DNA from: G965215145 sp965215145
Lineage (GTDB): Bacteria; Bacteroidota; Rhodothermia; Rhodothermales; JANQRZ01
Length of the DNA stretch: 64,000 nt
Assembly: GCA_965215145.1 (NCBI GenBank)
Contig: OZ244038.1
Coordinates: forward strand, 2,046,001 to 2,110,000
Direction: 5' to 3'
A model generated the notes under the pieces. It worked only from the letters and a program-made list of their open reading frames with translations, had not been told where the DNA came from and ran no database searches. Position numbers and translations under genes: made by a program. Every line of letters starts with the position of its first letter. Within the stretch, counting starts at the first letter, position 1. This document shows, piece after piece, positions 52,751 to 60,895 of this stretch.

Positions 52751-53929
52751 ATGCCGAACAGCGACCTCCTCAACACCCTCATCCTGACCGTGCTGCTCCT
52801 CGGCGTGGCGGGGCTCGGGGCGTGGATCACCCAGAAGAAGCAGCCGGCGCAGCTCGAGCGTCTGGAGCAGGAGGAGACGGCGCTCCAGCTCCGCGAGGCC
52901 GAGATCACCGAGCTGCTCGCGGCGCAGTCCTCCAGCGAGGAGCTCGCCGAGCAGGCGGTCCGGCGGTGGAACGCCCGCTACAAGGTGCTCCCGACGCGGC
53001 TCACCTCCCCGGCCGTCGTCGAGTACCTCAACGAGCTCTCGGCCGTCGGCTTCCAGCGGTTCAACGTCTCGCTCGGCGGCGTCGCGCGGCGGAGCGGGTT
53101 CAGCACGCTCTCCTACGACATCGAGGGGGCCGCCTTCTACGAGGCGCTCTACCGGTTCGTATGGGAGGTCGAGAACGGCCGCGGCCTCTACCGCGTCCGC
53201 GACCTCACGGTCTCCGAGACGGAGCAGGACCTCCCGAACGAGGAGACCGGGGTGCCGCGCCGGCTCCAGCTCGTCCAGTTCTCGATGACGCTCGAGGCCT
53301 ACTTCGGCGGCGCCGAGGGGATGAGCGCGCCGGACTCGATGGTGAGCGTGCCGGACCACGTGCTCCCGCCCCGGACCCCCGTCGCCAACCCCTTCTTCCC
53401 GCTCGTCATGGAGGAGCTCCCGCCGAACACCGACGACCTCGTGGAGGTGGAGAGCGACGAGCTGATCTCCGTGATCGGGGACGTGGCCGTGTTCCGCGGC
53501 TCGCTCGGCCCGCGGCCCGTCCGCGAGGGCGACGCCGTGTGGCTCGGCCGCATCGTGGAGGTGGACCCCGCCGAGGCGAAGGTCGTCGCCGACCTCAGCA
53601 AGGGCGGCATCCGCGAGCGCGTCGAGGTCCACCTCGCCACGGGCGAGCGGTACCGCCAGGCGCTCGGCCGCGTCCGCCTGACGCCGGCGGGCGCCGTGAG
53701 CGCCGCGCCCGGCCCGCCCCAGCCCGGCACTCCCGAGTACCGCCGGGCCCGCCGCGCCGCCGCCGGTCCGGGCTCTGACGCGCCCGCCACGAGCCCCGTC
53801 GAGGTCGCGCCGCCGGCTGCGGAGGCCCCGACCCCGCCGCAGAAGGACGCCGAGCCGCAGTTCCAGCCCCCACCGCGCGGGGTCGGCGTCCGTTCTCCGT
53901 TCGCCCGGCCGCCGGCTGACGACAGCTAG
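52751..53929 (+). CDS. PilO-PilP fusion-like alignment-complex protein
   Basis: 392 residues. N-terminal transmembrane helix (LLNTLILTVLLLGVAGLGAWI), coiled coil (LERLEQEETALQLREAEITELLA), then a PilO-like ferredoxin domain (AVVEYLNELSAVGFQRFNVSL, AFYEALYRFVWEVENGRGLYRVRDLTV). From ~225 onward, after VANPFFPLVMEELPPN, a PilP/GspC-type homology region appears (SVIGDVAVFRGSLGPRPVREGDAVWLGRI, EVDPAEAKVVADLSKGGIRERVEVHL). The tail is Pro-rich. Such an HR domain normally docks onto the secretin N-domain; the secretin is the next gene. Confidence 0.75.
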   Translation: MPNSDLLNTLILTVLLLGVAGLGAWITQKKQPAQLERLEQEETALQLREAEITELLAAQSSSEELAEQAVRRWNARYKVLPTRLTSPAVVEYLNELSAVGFQRFNVSLGGVARRSGFSTLSYDIEGAAFYEALYRFVWEVENGRGLYRVRDLTVSETEQDLPNEETGVPRRLQLVQFSMTLEAYFGGAEGMSAPDSMVSVPDHVLPPRTPVANPFFPLVMEELPPNTDDLVEVESDELISVIGDVAVFRGSLGPRPVREGDAVWLGRIVEVDPAEAKVVADLSKGGIRERVEVHLATGERYRQALGRVRLTPAGAVSAAPGPPQPGTPEYRRARRAAAGPGSDAPATSPVEVAPPAAEAPTPPQKDAEPQFQPPPRGVGVRSPFARPPADDS

Positions 53930-53985
53930 GCCGACGTGCCCGCCCGCTGCACCCCACCGACTCTCTCTGCGCAACCGCCGAACCC

Positions 53986-55353
53986 ATGACCCCGTCCCCC
54001 CGCTTCCGGCTCGCTAGCCTGGCCCTCGCCGCCGCGTGCGTGGCCTTCGCGGCGACCGCGCCGGCGGCGCTCGCCCAGGTCGTCAACCCCTCGCCGGGGC
54101 AGCGGCCGTACCGCGCCTACGTCCCCCAGGACGAGCTCGTGTCGTTCCTGCCGGAGACGCCGATGAGCGAGTTCCTCGCGCTGCTCAACCCCGTCTTCGT
54201 GCGGGAGACCGGGAAGCAGCTCGTGGACCCCGAGGGCCTCGCCGACCCCATCGGCGTCAGCATCGCCGGGATGCACTTCGTCGACGCCTTCGAGCTCGTG
54301 CTCGACGTGCAGGGGCTGACGTTCCGCGAGACCGACGACTTCTTCGTCCTCGGGCGGCGGGTCGACGAGGGCGACGGCGCGCAGGCCGTCGGGACCGACG
54401 GGGCGTCGTCGCAGCTGGAGGGCGGGAAGCCGCCGCCGGCTACGGCCGCCTCGCGCGAGATCCGCATCGACGCGCACATCTTCGAGCTCAACGTGAACCG
54501 CCTCCGCGAGACCGGGAGCAACTGGGCCTCTCTCTTCGCCGACGGCGGCGGCGGCACCGCCACCGAGAACCAGGCGCGCCTCCAGTTCCTCCTCAACACC
54601 GAGCCCCTCTTCGACCGCTTCGGGAACGTGATCCAGGGGCCGACCCTGGCCAACTTCTCCGACATCGTCACGCTCTTCCGGTACTTCGAGCAGGTCGGCG
54701 TCGGCGAGACGATCGCCAGCCCGAGCGTCTCGGTCCAGAGCGGGGAGCAGGGCCGGATCCAGAGCGGCACCGACATCCCCGTGACGCTCCAGGACTTCGC
54801 CGGCAACACCATCACGCAGTACATCGCCACCGGCGTCATCATCGACGTCCGCCCAACCCTCGTGATGGACGCCTCCGACTCGACCGACCCGTTGGCGGCG
54901 CCCGTCGAGTTCATCCACCTCGACGTGAAGGTCGAGAAGAGCTCCGGGCGGCCCGGCGCCGCCGGCATCACGATCGACAAGAACCAGACGTCCACGCAGG
55001 TCCTCCTCCTCGACGGCGAGCAGACCGTGATCGGCGGGCTGTTCTCGACGGAGGAGACGTATTCCCGGAAGGGCGTCCCCATCCTCATGGACATCCCGAT
55101 CGTGAAGTACCTCTTCTCGTACAAGCAGAAGACGACGGTCCAGAAGGAGCTCCTGATCGTGCTCCAGTCCCGCGTGATCGACCCCCTCCGCGCCCGCTCC
55201 GAGCGGCCGTTCCCGACGGGCCTCTACGAGCGCGAGCGCGACGCCGTCCGCGAGCGCCTCGACCGCTTCAAGGAGGGCGCCGGCGACGACATCCGCCTGA
55301 TCGACCCGGACGACCCGGAGAACCCCTACTACGACCCCGACGACACGCGCTGA
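53986..55353 (+). CDS. pilQ: Short secretin (PilQ/GspD family)
   Basis: 455 residues. Signal peptide (RLASLALAAACVAFAATAPAALAQ). One STN/N-type domain (~residues 50-125: DPIGVSIAGMHFVDAFELVLDVQGLTFRETDDFFVL), then the secretin core (REIRIDAHIFELNVNRLRETGSNWA, TIASPSVSVQSGEQGRIQSGTDIPV, TGVIIDVRPTLV, VLLLDGEQTVIGGLFS, VPILMDIPIVKYLFSYKQKTTVQKELLIVL), which has the VPxLxxIPxxxxLF signature. It is shorter than usual PilQ or GspD because extra N-domains and AMIN repeats are missing. It forms the outer-membrane channel of the system. Last gene before a strong terminator. Confidence 0.92.
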   Translation: MTPSPRFRLASLALAAACVAFAATAPAALAQVVNPSPGQRPYRAYVPQDELVSFLPETPMSEFLALLNPVFVRETGKQLVDPEGLADPIGVSIAGMHFVDAFELVLDVQGLTFRETDDFFVLGRRVDEGDGAQAVGTDGASSQLEGGKPPPATAASREIRIDAHIFELNVNRLRETGSNWASLFADGGGGTATENQARLQFLLNTEPLFDRFGNVIQGPTLANFSDIVTLFRYFEQVGVGETIASPSVSVQSGEQGRIQSGTDIPVTLQDFAGNTITQYIATGVIIDVRPTLVMDASDSTDPLAAPVEFIHLDVKVEKSSGRPGAAGITIDKNQTSTQVLLLDGEQTVIGGLFSTEETYSRKGVPILMDIPIVKYLFSYKQKTTVQKELLIVLQSRVIDPLRARSERPFPTGLYERERDAVRERLDRFKEGAGDDIRLIDPDDPENPYYDPDDTR

Positions 55354-55390
55354 GTGCCGCCCCGCGTCGGGGCCACCGTGACGGACCCCG

Positions 55391-55456
55391 TGCCGCGCCC
55401 CGTAAGGCGCGGTGCGACTGGGGGAGGCGTTTGGCGGGCGCCTCCCCCTCTTCTTT
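55391..55456 (+). terminator. Rho-independent terminator of the pilus operon
   Basis: A first stem, CCGCGCC/GGCGCGG, lies at 55393-55412. The main stem GGGGGAGGCG (55420-55429) pairs perfectly with CGCCTCCCCC (55439-55448) and is followed by TCTTCTTT. Best terminator in the window. Confidence 0.85.
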
Positions 55457-55560
55457 GCTGAGACGCCGCCCGGGCCTTCTCCGGCCGGACGGTATCTTCC
55501 CCGCCGCCGCGCCGCTCCCCCGGCGCTCCACCGCGACCCCCCGTTCAACCACCCGCGCTG

Positions 55561-56217
55561 ATGCGCCTCGTCCTCTTCGGCCCGCCCGGCGCCGGCAAGG
55601 GCACCCAAGCCCACCTCCTCGTCGAGCGCTACGACCTCCAGCAGGTCTCGACCGGCGACCTCTTCCGCGCCGTGAAGAAGCAAGACACCCCGCTGGCCCG
55701 CGAGGTCCGCGGCTTCATGGACCGCGGCGCCCTCATCCCCGACGACCTCGTCAACGAGATGGTCGCCGAGGCGCTGGCCGGGCTCGGCCACGACGGGTTC
55801 ATCCTCGACGGCTTCCCGCGCACGATCCCGCAGGCCGAGTGGCTCCGGAAGCACCTCGTCGGGGAGCGGGCCCCCCTCGACGCCGTCGTGAGCCTGACCG
55901 TGGACGAGGACCTCCTCGTGCAGCGGCTCTCGCGCCGCCGCATGGACACGCAGACGGGGGAGATCTACCACCTCGACTTCAACCCGCCGCCGCCGGACCT
56001 CCCGTTGGACCGCCTCCTCCACCGGGCCGACGACGAGCCGGAGGCCATCCGCACGCGGCTCCGGGAGTACGACGCCAAGACGGCCCCGCTCGCCGACTAC
56101 TTCCGCGGGACCATCCCCTTCGTGGAGGTCGACGGGGCCGGGGAGATCGCCGAGGTCCACGAGCGGCTGATGGCGGCGCTGCGCGGGGCCGGCGTCGCGG
56201 CGGCCGAGAGCGCGTGA
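55561..56217 (+). CDS. adk: Adenylate kinase
   Basis: 218 residues. Interconverts ATP + AMP and 2 ADP. Walker A GPPGAGKGTQ at residues 8-17, AMP-binding STGDLFRA, the FILDGFPRTIPQAEWL signature and a long LID (RRRMDTQTGEIYHLDFNPPP) without zinc cysteines, followed by RADDEPEAIRTRLREYDAKTAPL. Length is typical of long-form bacterial Adk. Its TGA overlaps the ATG of the next gene (ATGA-type overlap), so the two are translationally coupled. Confidence 0.97.
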   Translation: MRLVLFGPPGAGKGTQAHLLVERYDLQQVSTGDLFRAVKKQDTPLAREVRGFMDRGALIPDDLVNEMVAEALAGLGHDGFILDGFPRTIPQAEWLRKHLVGERAPLDAVVSLTVDEDLLVQRLSRRRMDTQTGEIYHLDFNPPPPDLPLDRLLHRADDEPEAIRTRLREYDAKTAPLADYFRGTIPFVEVDGAGEIAEVHERLMAALRGAGVAAAESA

Positions 56218-57260
56218 TGCCCGACGCCGCGCCCCCGACGGACCCTCCGGCGACGGGACCCCCGGTGGCTGAGCGCGCGGCGCAGCACGTCCGCGGCCTC
56301 ACCGCCGCCGTGGACGAGGCCCTCACCAACCTCGACCTCCCGGCCGAGCCCGTCGAGCTCTACGAGCCCGTCCGCTACGCGCTGGCGGGGAGGGGGAAGC
56401 GGCTCCGCCCGGCGCTCCTCCTGCTCGCCGCCGAGGCCTGCGCCGACGGCCCGGATGCGGCCCACGCCAACGCGATGCCGGCGGCCCTCGCCGCCGAGGT
56501 GTTCCACACGTTCAGCCTCGTCCACGACGACATCATGGACCGGGCGCCCGAGCGGCGCGGCCGGCCCAGCGTCCACGTCGTCTGGGACGAGCCCACGGCG
56601 ATCCTCGCGGGCGACCTCCTGATGGGGCTCGCCTACGACCTCCTCGGCCGGACCCCCGCGCGGCGCCTCCCCGAGGCCCTGCGCGTGTTCGGACGGATGG
56701 TGGCGCGGGTCTGCGAGGGGCAGGCCCTCGACGGCGCCTTCGAGGCCCGCGACGACGTGACGGCCGAGGACTACCTCGGCATGATCCGCGGCAAGACGGC
56801 GGCGCTGCTCGCCTGTGCCCTCGAGCTCGGCGCCCTCACCGCCGGCGCCGATGCGCGGACCCGCGTGCGGCTCCACGAGGCCGGCCTCGCGCTCGGCCTC
56901 GCCTTCCAGATCCAGGACGACCTCCTCGACCTCACCGCCCGTGACGCCGGCTGGGGCAAGGCCGTCGGCGGCGACCTCGTGCAGGGGAAGAAGACGTTCC
57001 TGCTGCTCCGCGCGCTGGAGCGCTCCGAGGGCGCCGGGCACGCGTGGTTCCGCCGCGCCGTGACCGACGGCGGGCTGCCCGCCGCCGACGTGGACGAGGC
57101 CCGCCGTCGGATGGACGCGCTCGGCGTGCTGGGCGAGGCGCGGGCCGCCGTCCGCCGCCACTCCGAGGCCGGGGCCGAGGCGCTGCGTGGGCTGCCGCCG
57201 TCCGAGGCGCGGGCGACGCTGCTGTGGCTGGCCGACCGGCTGGCCGCGCGGGTGCGCTAG
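56217..57260 (+). CDS. Polyprenyl (geranylgeranyl/farnesyl-type) diphosphate synthase
   Basis: 347 residues. Chain elongation from isopentenyl diphosphate. Conserved regions: AGRGKRLRPALLLLAAEAC, first Asp-rich motif HDDIMDRAPERRGRPSVH, DLLMGLAYDLL, IRGKTAALLACALELGAL and second Asp-rich motif FQIQDDLLDLTA followed by GGDLVQGKKTFLLLRAL. The residues before the first motif (FHTFSLVHDD) include bulky F and small residues, so product length is not certain. Start ATG overlaps the adk stop. Confidence 0.93.
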   Translation: MPDAAPPTDPPATGPPVAERAAQHVRGLTAAVDEALTNLDLPAEPVELYEPVRYALAGRGKRLRPALLLLAAEACADGPDAAHANAMPAALAAEVFHTFSLVHDDIMDRAPERRGRPSVHVVWDEPTAILAGDLLMGLAYDLLGRTPARRLPEALRVFGRMVARVCEGQALDGAFEARDDVTAEDYLGMIRGKTAALLACALELGALTAGADARTRVRLHEAGLALGLAFQIQDDLLDLTARDAGWGKAVGGDLVQGKKTFLLLRALERSEGAGHAWFRRAVTDGGLPAADVDEARRRMDALGVLGEARAAVRRHSEAGAEALRGLPPSEARATLLWLADRLAARVR

Positions 57261-57409
57261 GGTAAGGGCTGGAGGGTGTGAAGGGGTGAAGGGGGTGGAA
57301 GGTGTGGAGGAGCGGCGCGCGGCCGGCCGTGAGTAGCGCGTCCCCTCCGCCCCCCGGCCGTACCTTCCGATCCGCCTTTCCGCATCACCCGCCCGTCTCC
57401 TCCCGCCGC

Positions 57410-57679
57410 ATGGTCGAGCGCGAAGTCACCGTCCGCAACCAGGCCGGCGTCCACACCCGCCCGGCGTCGATGATCGTCCGCACCGCCGCCCGGTTCGACG
57501 CCACCTTCCACATCCGCAAGGACGGCTACGAGATCAACGGGAAGAGCATCATCGGCGTGATGACGCTGGCGGCCGAGCAGGGCGCGACGCTCACGCTGGT
57601 CTTCGAGGGGGAGGACGAGGCGGAGGCCGCCGCGGCGCTGGAGGAGCTCTTCGAGAGCGGCTTCGGCGAAGCCGTCTGA
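57410..57679 (+). CDS. ptsH: Phosphocarrier protein HPr
   Basis: 89 residues from ATG 57410. Numbering from this start puts the phosphorylated His at 15 (QAGVHTRPA) and the regulatory Ser at 46 (NGKSIIGVMTL), exactly as in characterised HPr. Presence of Ser46 leaves open control by an HPr kinase, not seen in this window. Enzyme I follows after one base. No sugar-specific EII genes are nearby, so a regulatory or nitrogen-type PTS role is possible. Confidence 0.95.
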   Translation: MVEREVTVRNQAGVHTRPASMIVRTAARFDATFHIRKDGYEINGKSIIGVMTLAAEQGATLTLVFEGEDEAEAAAALEELFESGFGEAV

Positions 57680-57680
57680 C

Positions 57681-59516
57681 TTGGCCTCCGACCCCGTGCC
57701 CGCTCCCACCACAGACCGCCCCCCCGACGAGCCCGCTCCCACCCCGGAGCCGGGCGAGGAGCGCGTGTTCTCGGGGAAGGGGGTGGCCCCCGGCATCGCC
57801 ATCGGGCCGGCGTTCCTGTTCTCGACGCCGGACTTCGAGGCGGACCCCGTCTCCATCGCGCCGGACGACGCCGAGACCGAGGTCGCCCGCTACGAGGCCG
57901 CCGTCGAGCGCTCCGAGCGCGAGCTCGGCAAGATCGCGACGTTCGCCCGCGAGAAGCTCGGCGAGGCCAGCGCCGAGATCTTCGAGGCCCAGCGCCTCGC
58001 CCTCCGCGACCCCACCGTCCGCGAGGCCGTCCTCGGACGGATCGCCGAGAGCCGCTGCGTCGCCGACTACGCCGTGCAGGCCGCGCTCGACGAGGCCCGC
58101 CGCCGCCTCGCCGCCAGCCCCAACGAGTACCTCCGCGCCCGCGCCGGCGACCTCGCCGACATCAAGAACCGGCTGCTGCGCAACCTCCGCCAGGCGCGGG
58201 CCTTCTCCCGCATCGAGCCCGACCGCGTCGTCGTCGCCGAGGACCTCACGGCCGCCGACGTCCTCCTCTTCAGCCGCCGCGCCGTGCTCGGCATCGCCAC
58301 CGACTTCGGCGGGCCGACGAGCCACGTCTCGATCATGGCCCGCGCCCTCGGCGTCCCCGCCGTCGTCAGCCTCCACGGGCTCTCGCCCGCGCTCGCGGGC
58401 GGGGAGACCGTGGTCCTCGACGGCTTCCACGGCCGCGTCATCGTGGACCCCTCGGAGGAGACTCTCGCGGCGTACCGCGAGCGGCGCGAGCAGTACCGCC
58501 TCATCCGCGCGGGCGGCGAGGAGGTCCGCGACCTCCCGGCCGAGACGGAGGACGGGACCCGCGTCGCGCTGCGCGCCAACTTGGAGCTCCCCGAGGAGGT
58601 CCCGCTGCTCGAGCGCTACGGGGCCGAGGGCGTCGGCCTCTTCCGCACCGAGATGCTGCTGCTGGCGAAGGGGAGCCCCCTCGGCGAGGCCGAGCAGCTC
58701 GCCGTCTACCGCGAGGTCGTCCGCGCGGCGCGGCCCCACGCGACGACGCTCCGGCTCATCGACCTCGGCGGCGACAAGTTCCTCCCGATGGCGCACCGCG
58801 AGCACAACCCGTTCCTCGGCTGGCGTGGCGTGCGGGTGCTCCTCGACAAGCCCGAGGTGCTCCGGCCCCAGCTCCGCGCCGTCCTCCAGGCCGCCACCGA
58901 GGGCCCCGTCCGCATCCTCATCCCGATGGTGTCCTCGCTGGAGGAGGTCCACCGCCTCCGCAGCCACCTCGCCGACGCCGTCCGCTCCCTCCAGGCCGAC
59001 GGGCTCGACCACGACGCCGACGTCCCGCTCGGGGTGATGGTCGAGGTCCCCTCCGTCGCGCTCGCCGCGGACCGGTACGCGGCCGAGGTGGACTTCCTCT
59101 CCGTCGGCACGAACGACCTCACGCAGTTCACGCTCGCCGTGGACCGGGGGAACGACCTCGTCGCCGGGCGCTACCGCGAGCTCCACCCCGTCGTGCTCCG
59201 CCTCGTCCGCGAGACCGTCGAGGCCGGCCGGCGGCACGGCGTCCCGGTCAGCCTCTGCGGCGAGATGGCCGGCAACCCCCGCGTCGCCCCGCTCCTCGTC
59301 GGCCTCGGGCTCCGGGAGCTGAGCGCCTCGCCGTCGTTCCTCCCGGACGTCAAGCGCGCCATCCGCTCGACGACGCTGGCCGACGCCGAGGCCCTCGCCG
59401 AGCAGGCCCTCGCCCAGCCCGACGCCCAGAGCGTCCGCACCCTCGCCGACCAGTGGATGCGCGAGCACGTCCCGGAGCTGGCCCCGTTCTTCGACGGCGA
59501 CGCCGGCGGGACATGA
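57681..59516 (+). CDS. ptsI: Phosphoenolpyruvate-protein phosphotransferase (PTS enzyme I)
   Basis: Up to 611 residues from TTG 57681, one base after the ptsH stop; GTG 57696 is the alternative. A Pro-rich start of ~30 residues precedes the standard domains. Motifs: GKGVAPGIAIGPAF, active His in FGGPTSHVSIMARALGVPAV, GLFRTEMLLL, GDKFLPMAHREHNPFLGWRGVR, VEVPSVAL, SVGTNDLTQFTLAVDRGN and the catalytic Cys in VSLCGEMAGNP. It transfers phosphate from PEP to HPr. Translational coupling with ptsH is likely. Confidence 0.95.
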   Translation: MASDPVPAPTTDRPPDEPAPTPEPGEERVFSGKGVAPGIAIGPAFLFSTPDFEADPVSIAPDDAETEVARYEAAVERSERELGKIATFAREKLGEASAEIFEAQRLALRDPTVREAVLGRIAESRCVADYAVQAALDEARRRLAASPNEYLRARAGDLADIKNRLLRNLRQARAFSRIEPDRVVVAEDLTAADVLLFSRRAVLGIATDFGGPTSHVSIMARALGVPAVVSLHGLSPALAGGETVVLDGFHGRVIVDPSEETLAAYRERREQYRLIRAGGEEVRDLPAETEDGTRVALRANLELPEEVPLLERYGAEGVGLFRTEMLLLAKGSPLGEAEQLAVYREVVRAARPHATTLRLIDLGGDKFLPMAHREHNPFLGWRGVRVLLDKPEVLRPQLRAVLQAATEGPVRILIPMVSSLEEVHRLRSHLADAVRSLQADGLDHDADVPLGVMVEVPSVALAADRYAAEVDFLSVGTNDLTQFTLAVDRGNDLVAGRYRELHPVVLRLVRETVEAGRRHGVPVSLCGEMAGNPRVAPLLVGLGLRELSASPSFLPDVKRAIRSTTLADAEALAEQALAQPDAQSVRTLADQWMREHVPELAPFFDGDAGGT

Positions 59517-59572
59517 GGGGCAGGAGAGGGGGGCAGTCGGACGAGTTAGCGATGCCGTCGTGGTCAGCACCC

Positions 59573-59598
59573 GTAGGGGCGAGGCGCGCCTCACCCTG
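59573..59598. repeat. Degenerate copy of the dispersed palindromic repeat
   Basis: Starts GTAGGGGCGAGGC and has the complementary GCCTCACCCTGC with mismatches. It lies in the ptsI-pgi gap, 38 bases before the isomerase start. Confidence 0.5.
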
Positions 59599-59635
59599 CC
59601 GACGACCCCGTATCGACCCTCCACCCCGAACCCCG

Positions 59636-60679
59636 ATGCAAGCCCAGATCGACCGCCTCGACCCGCAGGACATGTTCGGCGCCGTCCGCGCCTTCCCGGA
59701 CCACCTCCGCGAGGGGTGGCGCCGCGCCGAGCGCCTCCGGCCCGGCCACTCGGCCGACGACTTCGACCAGGTCGTCTTCGTCGGGATGGGCGGCAGCGCC
59801 ATCGGCGGCGACCTCGTCCGCGGCTACGCCCGCCCGACGAGCCCCGTGCCCGTCTCCGTCGTCCGCGGCTACACGCTCCCGGCGTCGGTGGGGGAGCGGA
59901 GCCTCGTGGTTGCGTCGAGCTACTCCGGGGGGACGGAGGAGACGCTATCGGCGTTGGGCGAGGCGACAGAACGCGGCGCGACCGTCTACGCCATCACCTC
60001 CGGCGGCGAGCTCAAGCAGCGGGCCGAGGCCGAGGGCTTCCCGCACGTCGTGATCCCCGGCGGGATGCAGCCGCGCGCGGCGCTCGGCTACTCCCTCGGC
60101 GCCGGCCTCCGCATCGCCGACACCCTCGGCCTCGCCCCAACCTCCGCCGACGCATTCGAGGAGGCCGCCGCTGCCGTCACCGACCGCGCCGCCGCACTGG
60201 CCGACCTCGGCGGCAACCCGGCGCTCGACCTCGCCCGCACGCTCGACGGTAAGCTGTCCGTCGTCTACACCGGCCCCGGCCTGCTGGAGGCCGTCGGGAA
60301 GCGGTGGCAGACGCAGCTCCACGAGAACGCTAAGCAGCTCGCCTACGGCAACGTCTTCGCCGAGCTGAACCACAACGAGATCATGGGCTGGGAGGCCGCG
60401 CCCGAGGGCCTCCGCGAGCGGGTCGCCATCGTCGTCCTCCGCGACGCCGACGACCACCCACAGGTCCAACGGCGGATGGAGGTCACGCGCGGGCTCGTGG
60501 AAGACCGCGCCGCGAGCTGGACCGTCGTTGAGCCGGAGGGCGAGCACGCGCTCACGCGGATGCTCACCGCCATCCAACTCGGCGACTTCGTCTCGTTCTA
60601 CCTCGCCATGCTGGCCGAGGAGGACCCGACTCCGGTGGAGACGATCCAGCAACTGAAGAAGACGCTGGCGGAGGGGTAA
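59636..60679 (+). CDS. Bifunctional phosphoglucose/phosphomannose isomerase (SIS-domain type)
   Basis: 347 residues from ATG 59636. Two SIS domains: the first with VFVGMGGSAIGGDL and VVASSYSGGTEETLSALG, the second with SVVYTGPGLLEAVGKRWQTQLHENAKQLA and the catalytic ELNHNEIMGWE. This matches the archaeal/Bacteroidota bifunctional PGI/PMI rather than the classical 550-residue Pgi. It interconverts glucose-6-P or mannose-6-P with fructose-6-P. Located directly after the PTS genes. Confidence 0.92.
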   Translation: MQAQIDRLDPQDMFGAVRAFPDHLREGWRRAERLRPGHSADDFDQVVFVGMGGSAIGGDLVRGYARPTSPVPVSVVRGYTLPASVGERSLVVASSYSGGTEETLSALGEATERGATVYAITSGGELKQRAEAEGFPHVVIPGGMQPRAALGYSLGAGLRIADTLGLAPTSADAFEEAAAAVTDRAAALADLGGNPALDLARTLDGKLSVVYTGPGLLEAVGKRWQTQLHENAKQLAYGNVFAELNHNEIMGWEAAPEGLRERVAIVVLRDADDHPQVQRRMEVTRGLVEDRAASWTVVEPEGEHALTRMLTAIQLGDFVSFYLAMLAEEDPTPVETIQQLKKTLAEG

Positions 60680-60752
60680 TCGAGGGGCGAGCGGAGCGCA
60701 GGTCGCTCCGCTGGGTGTCCGCCCTTTGACGGGTCTGAGCGGGCGCGTTCGA

Positions 60753-60780
60753 CTGGGGCAGACACGTGGGTCTGCCCCAG
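60753..60780. repeat. Palindromic repeat after the isomerase gene, probable terminator
   Basis: CTGGGGCAGAC pairs perfectly with GTCTGCCCCAG around a 6-base loop. Related in sequence (GGGGC...GCCCC) to the GTAGGGGCGACC family. 73 bases after the isomerase stop. Confidence 0.7.
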
Positions 60781-60895
60781 CGGCGTTAACGGTGGGGGCA
60801 TCGCGGCGCGATAACGGTGGAACGGGGGCGCGCGATGGCCTTTCGACGCGCTTACCTTGCCCGTACCCTCCGCCGACTCCCGCCCCCTGCGGTCT

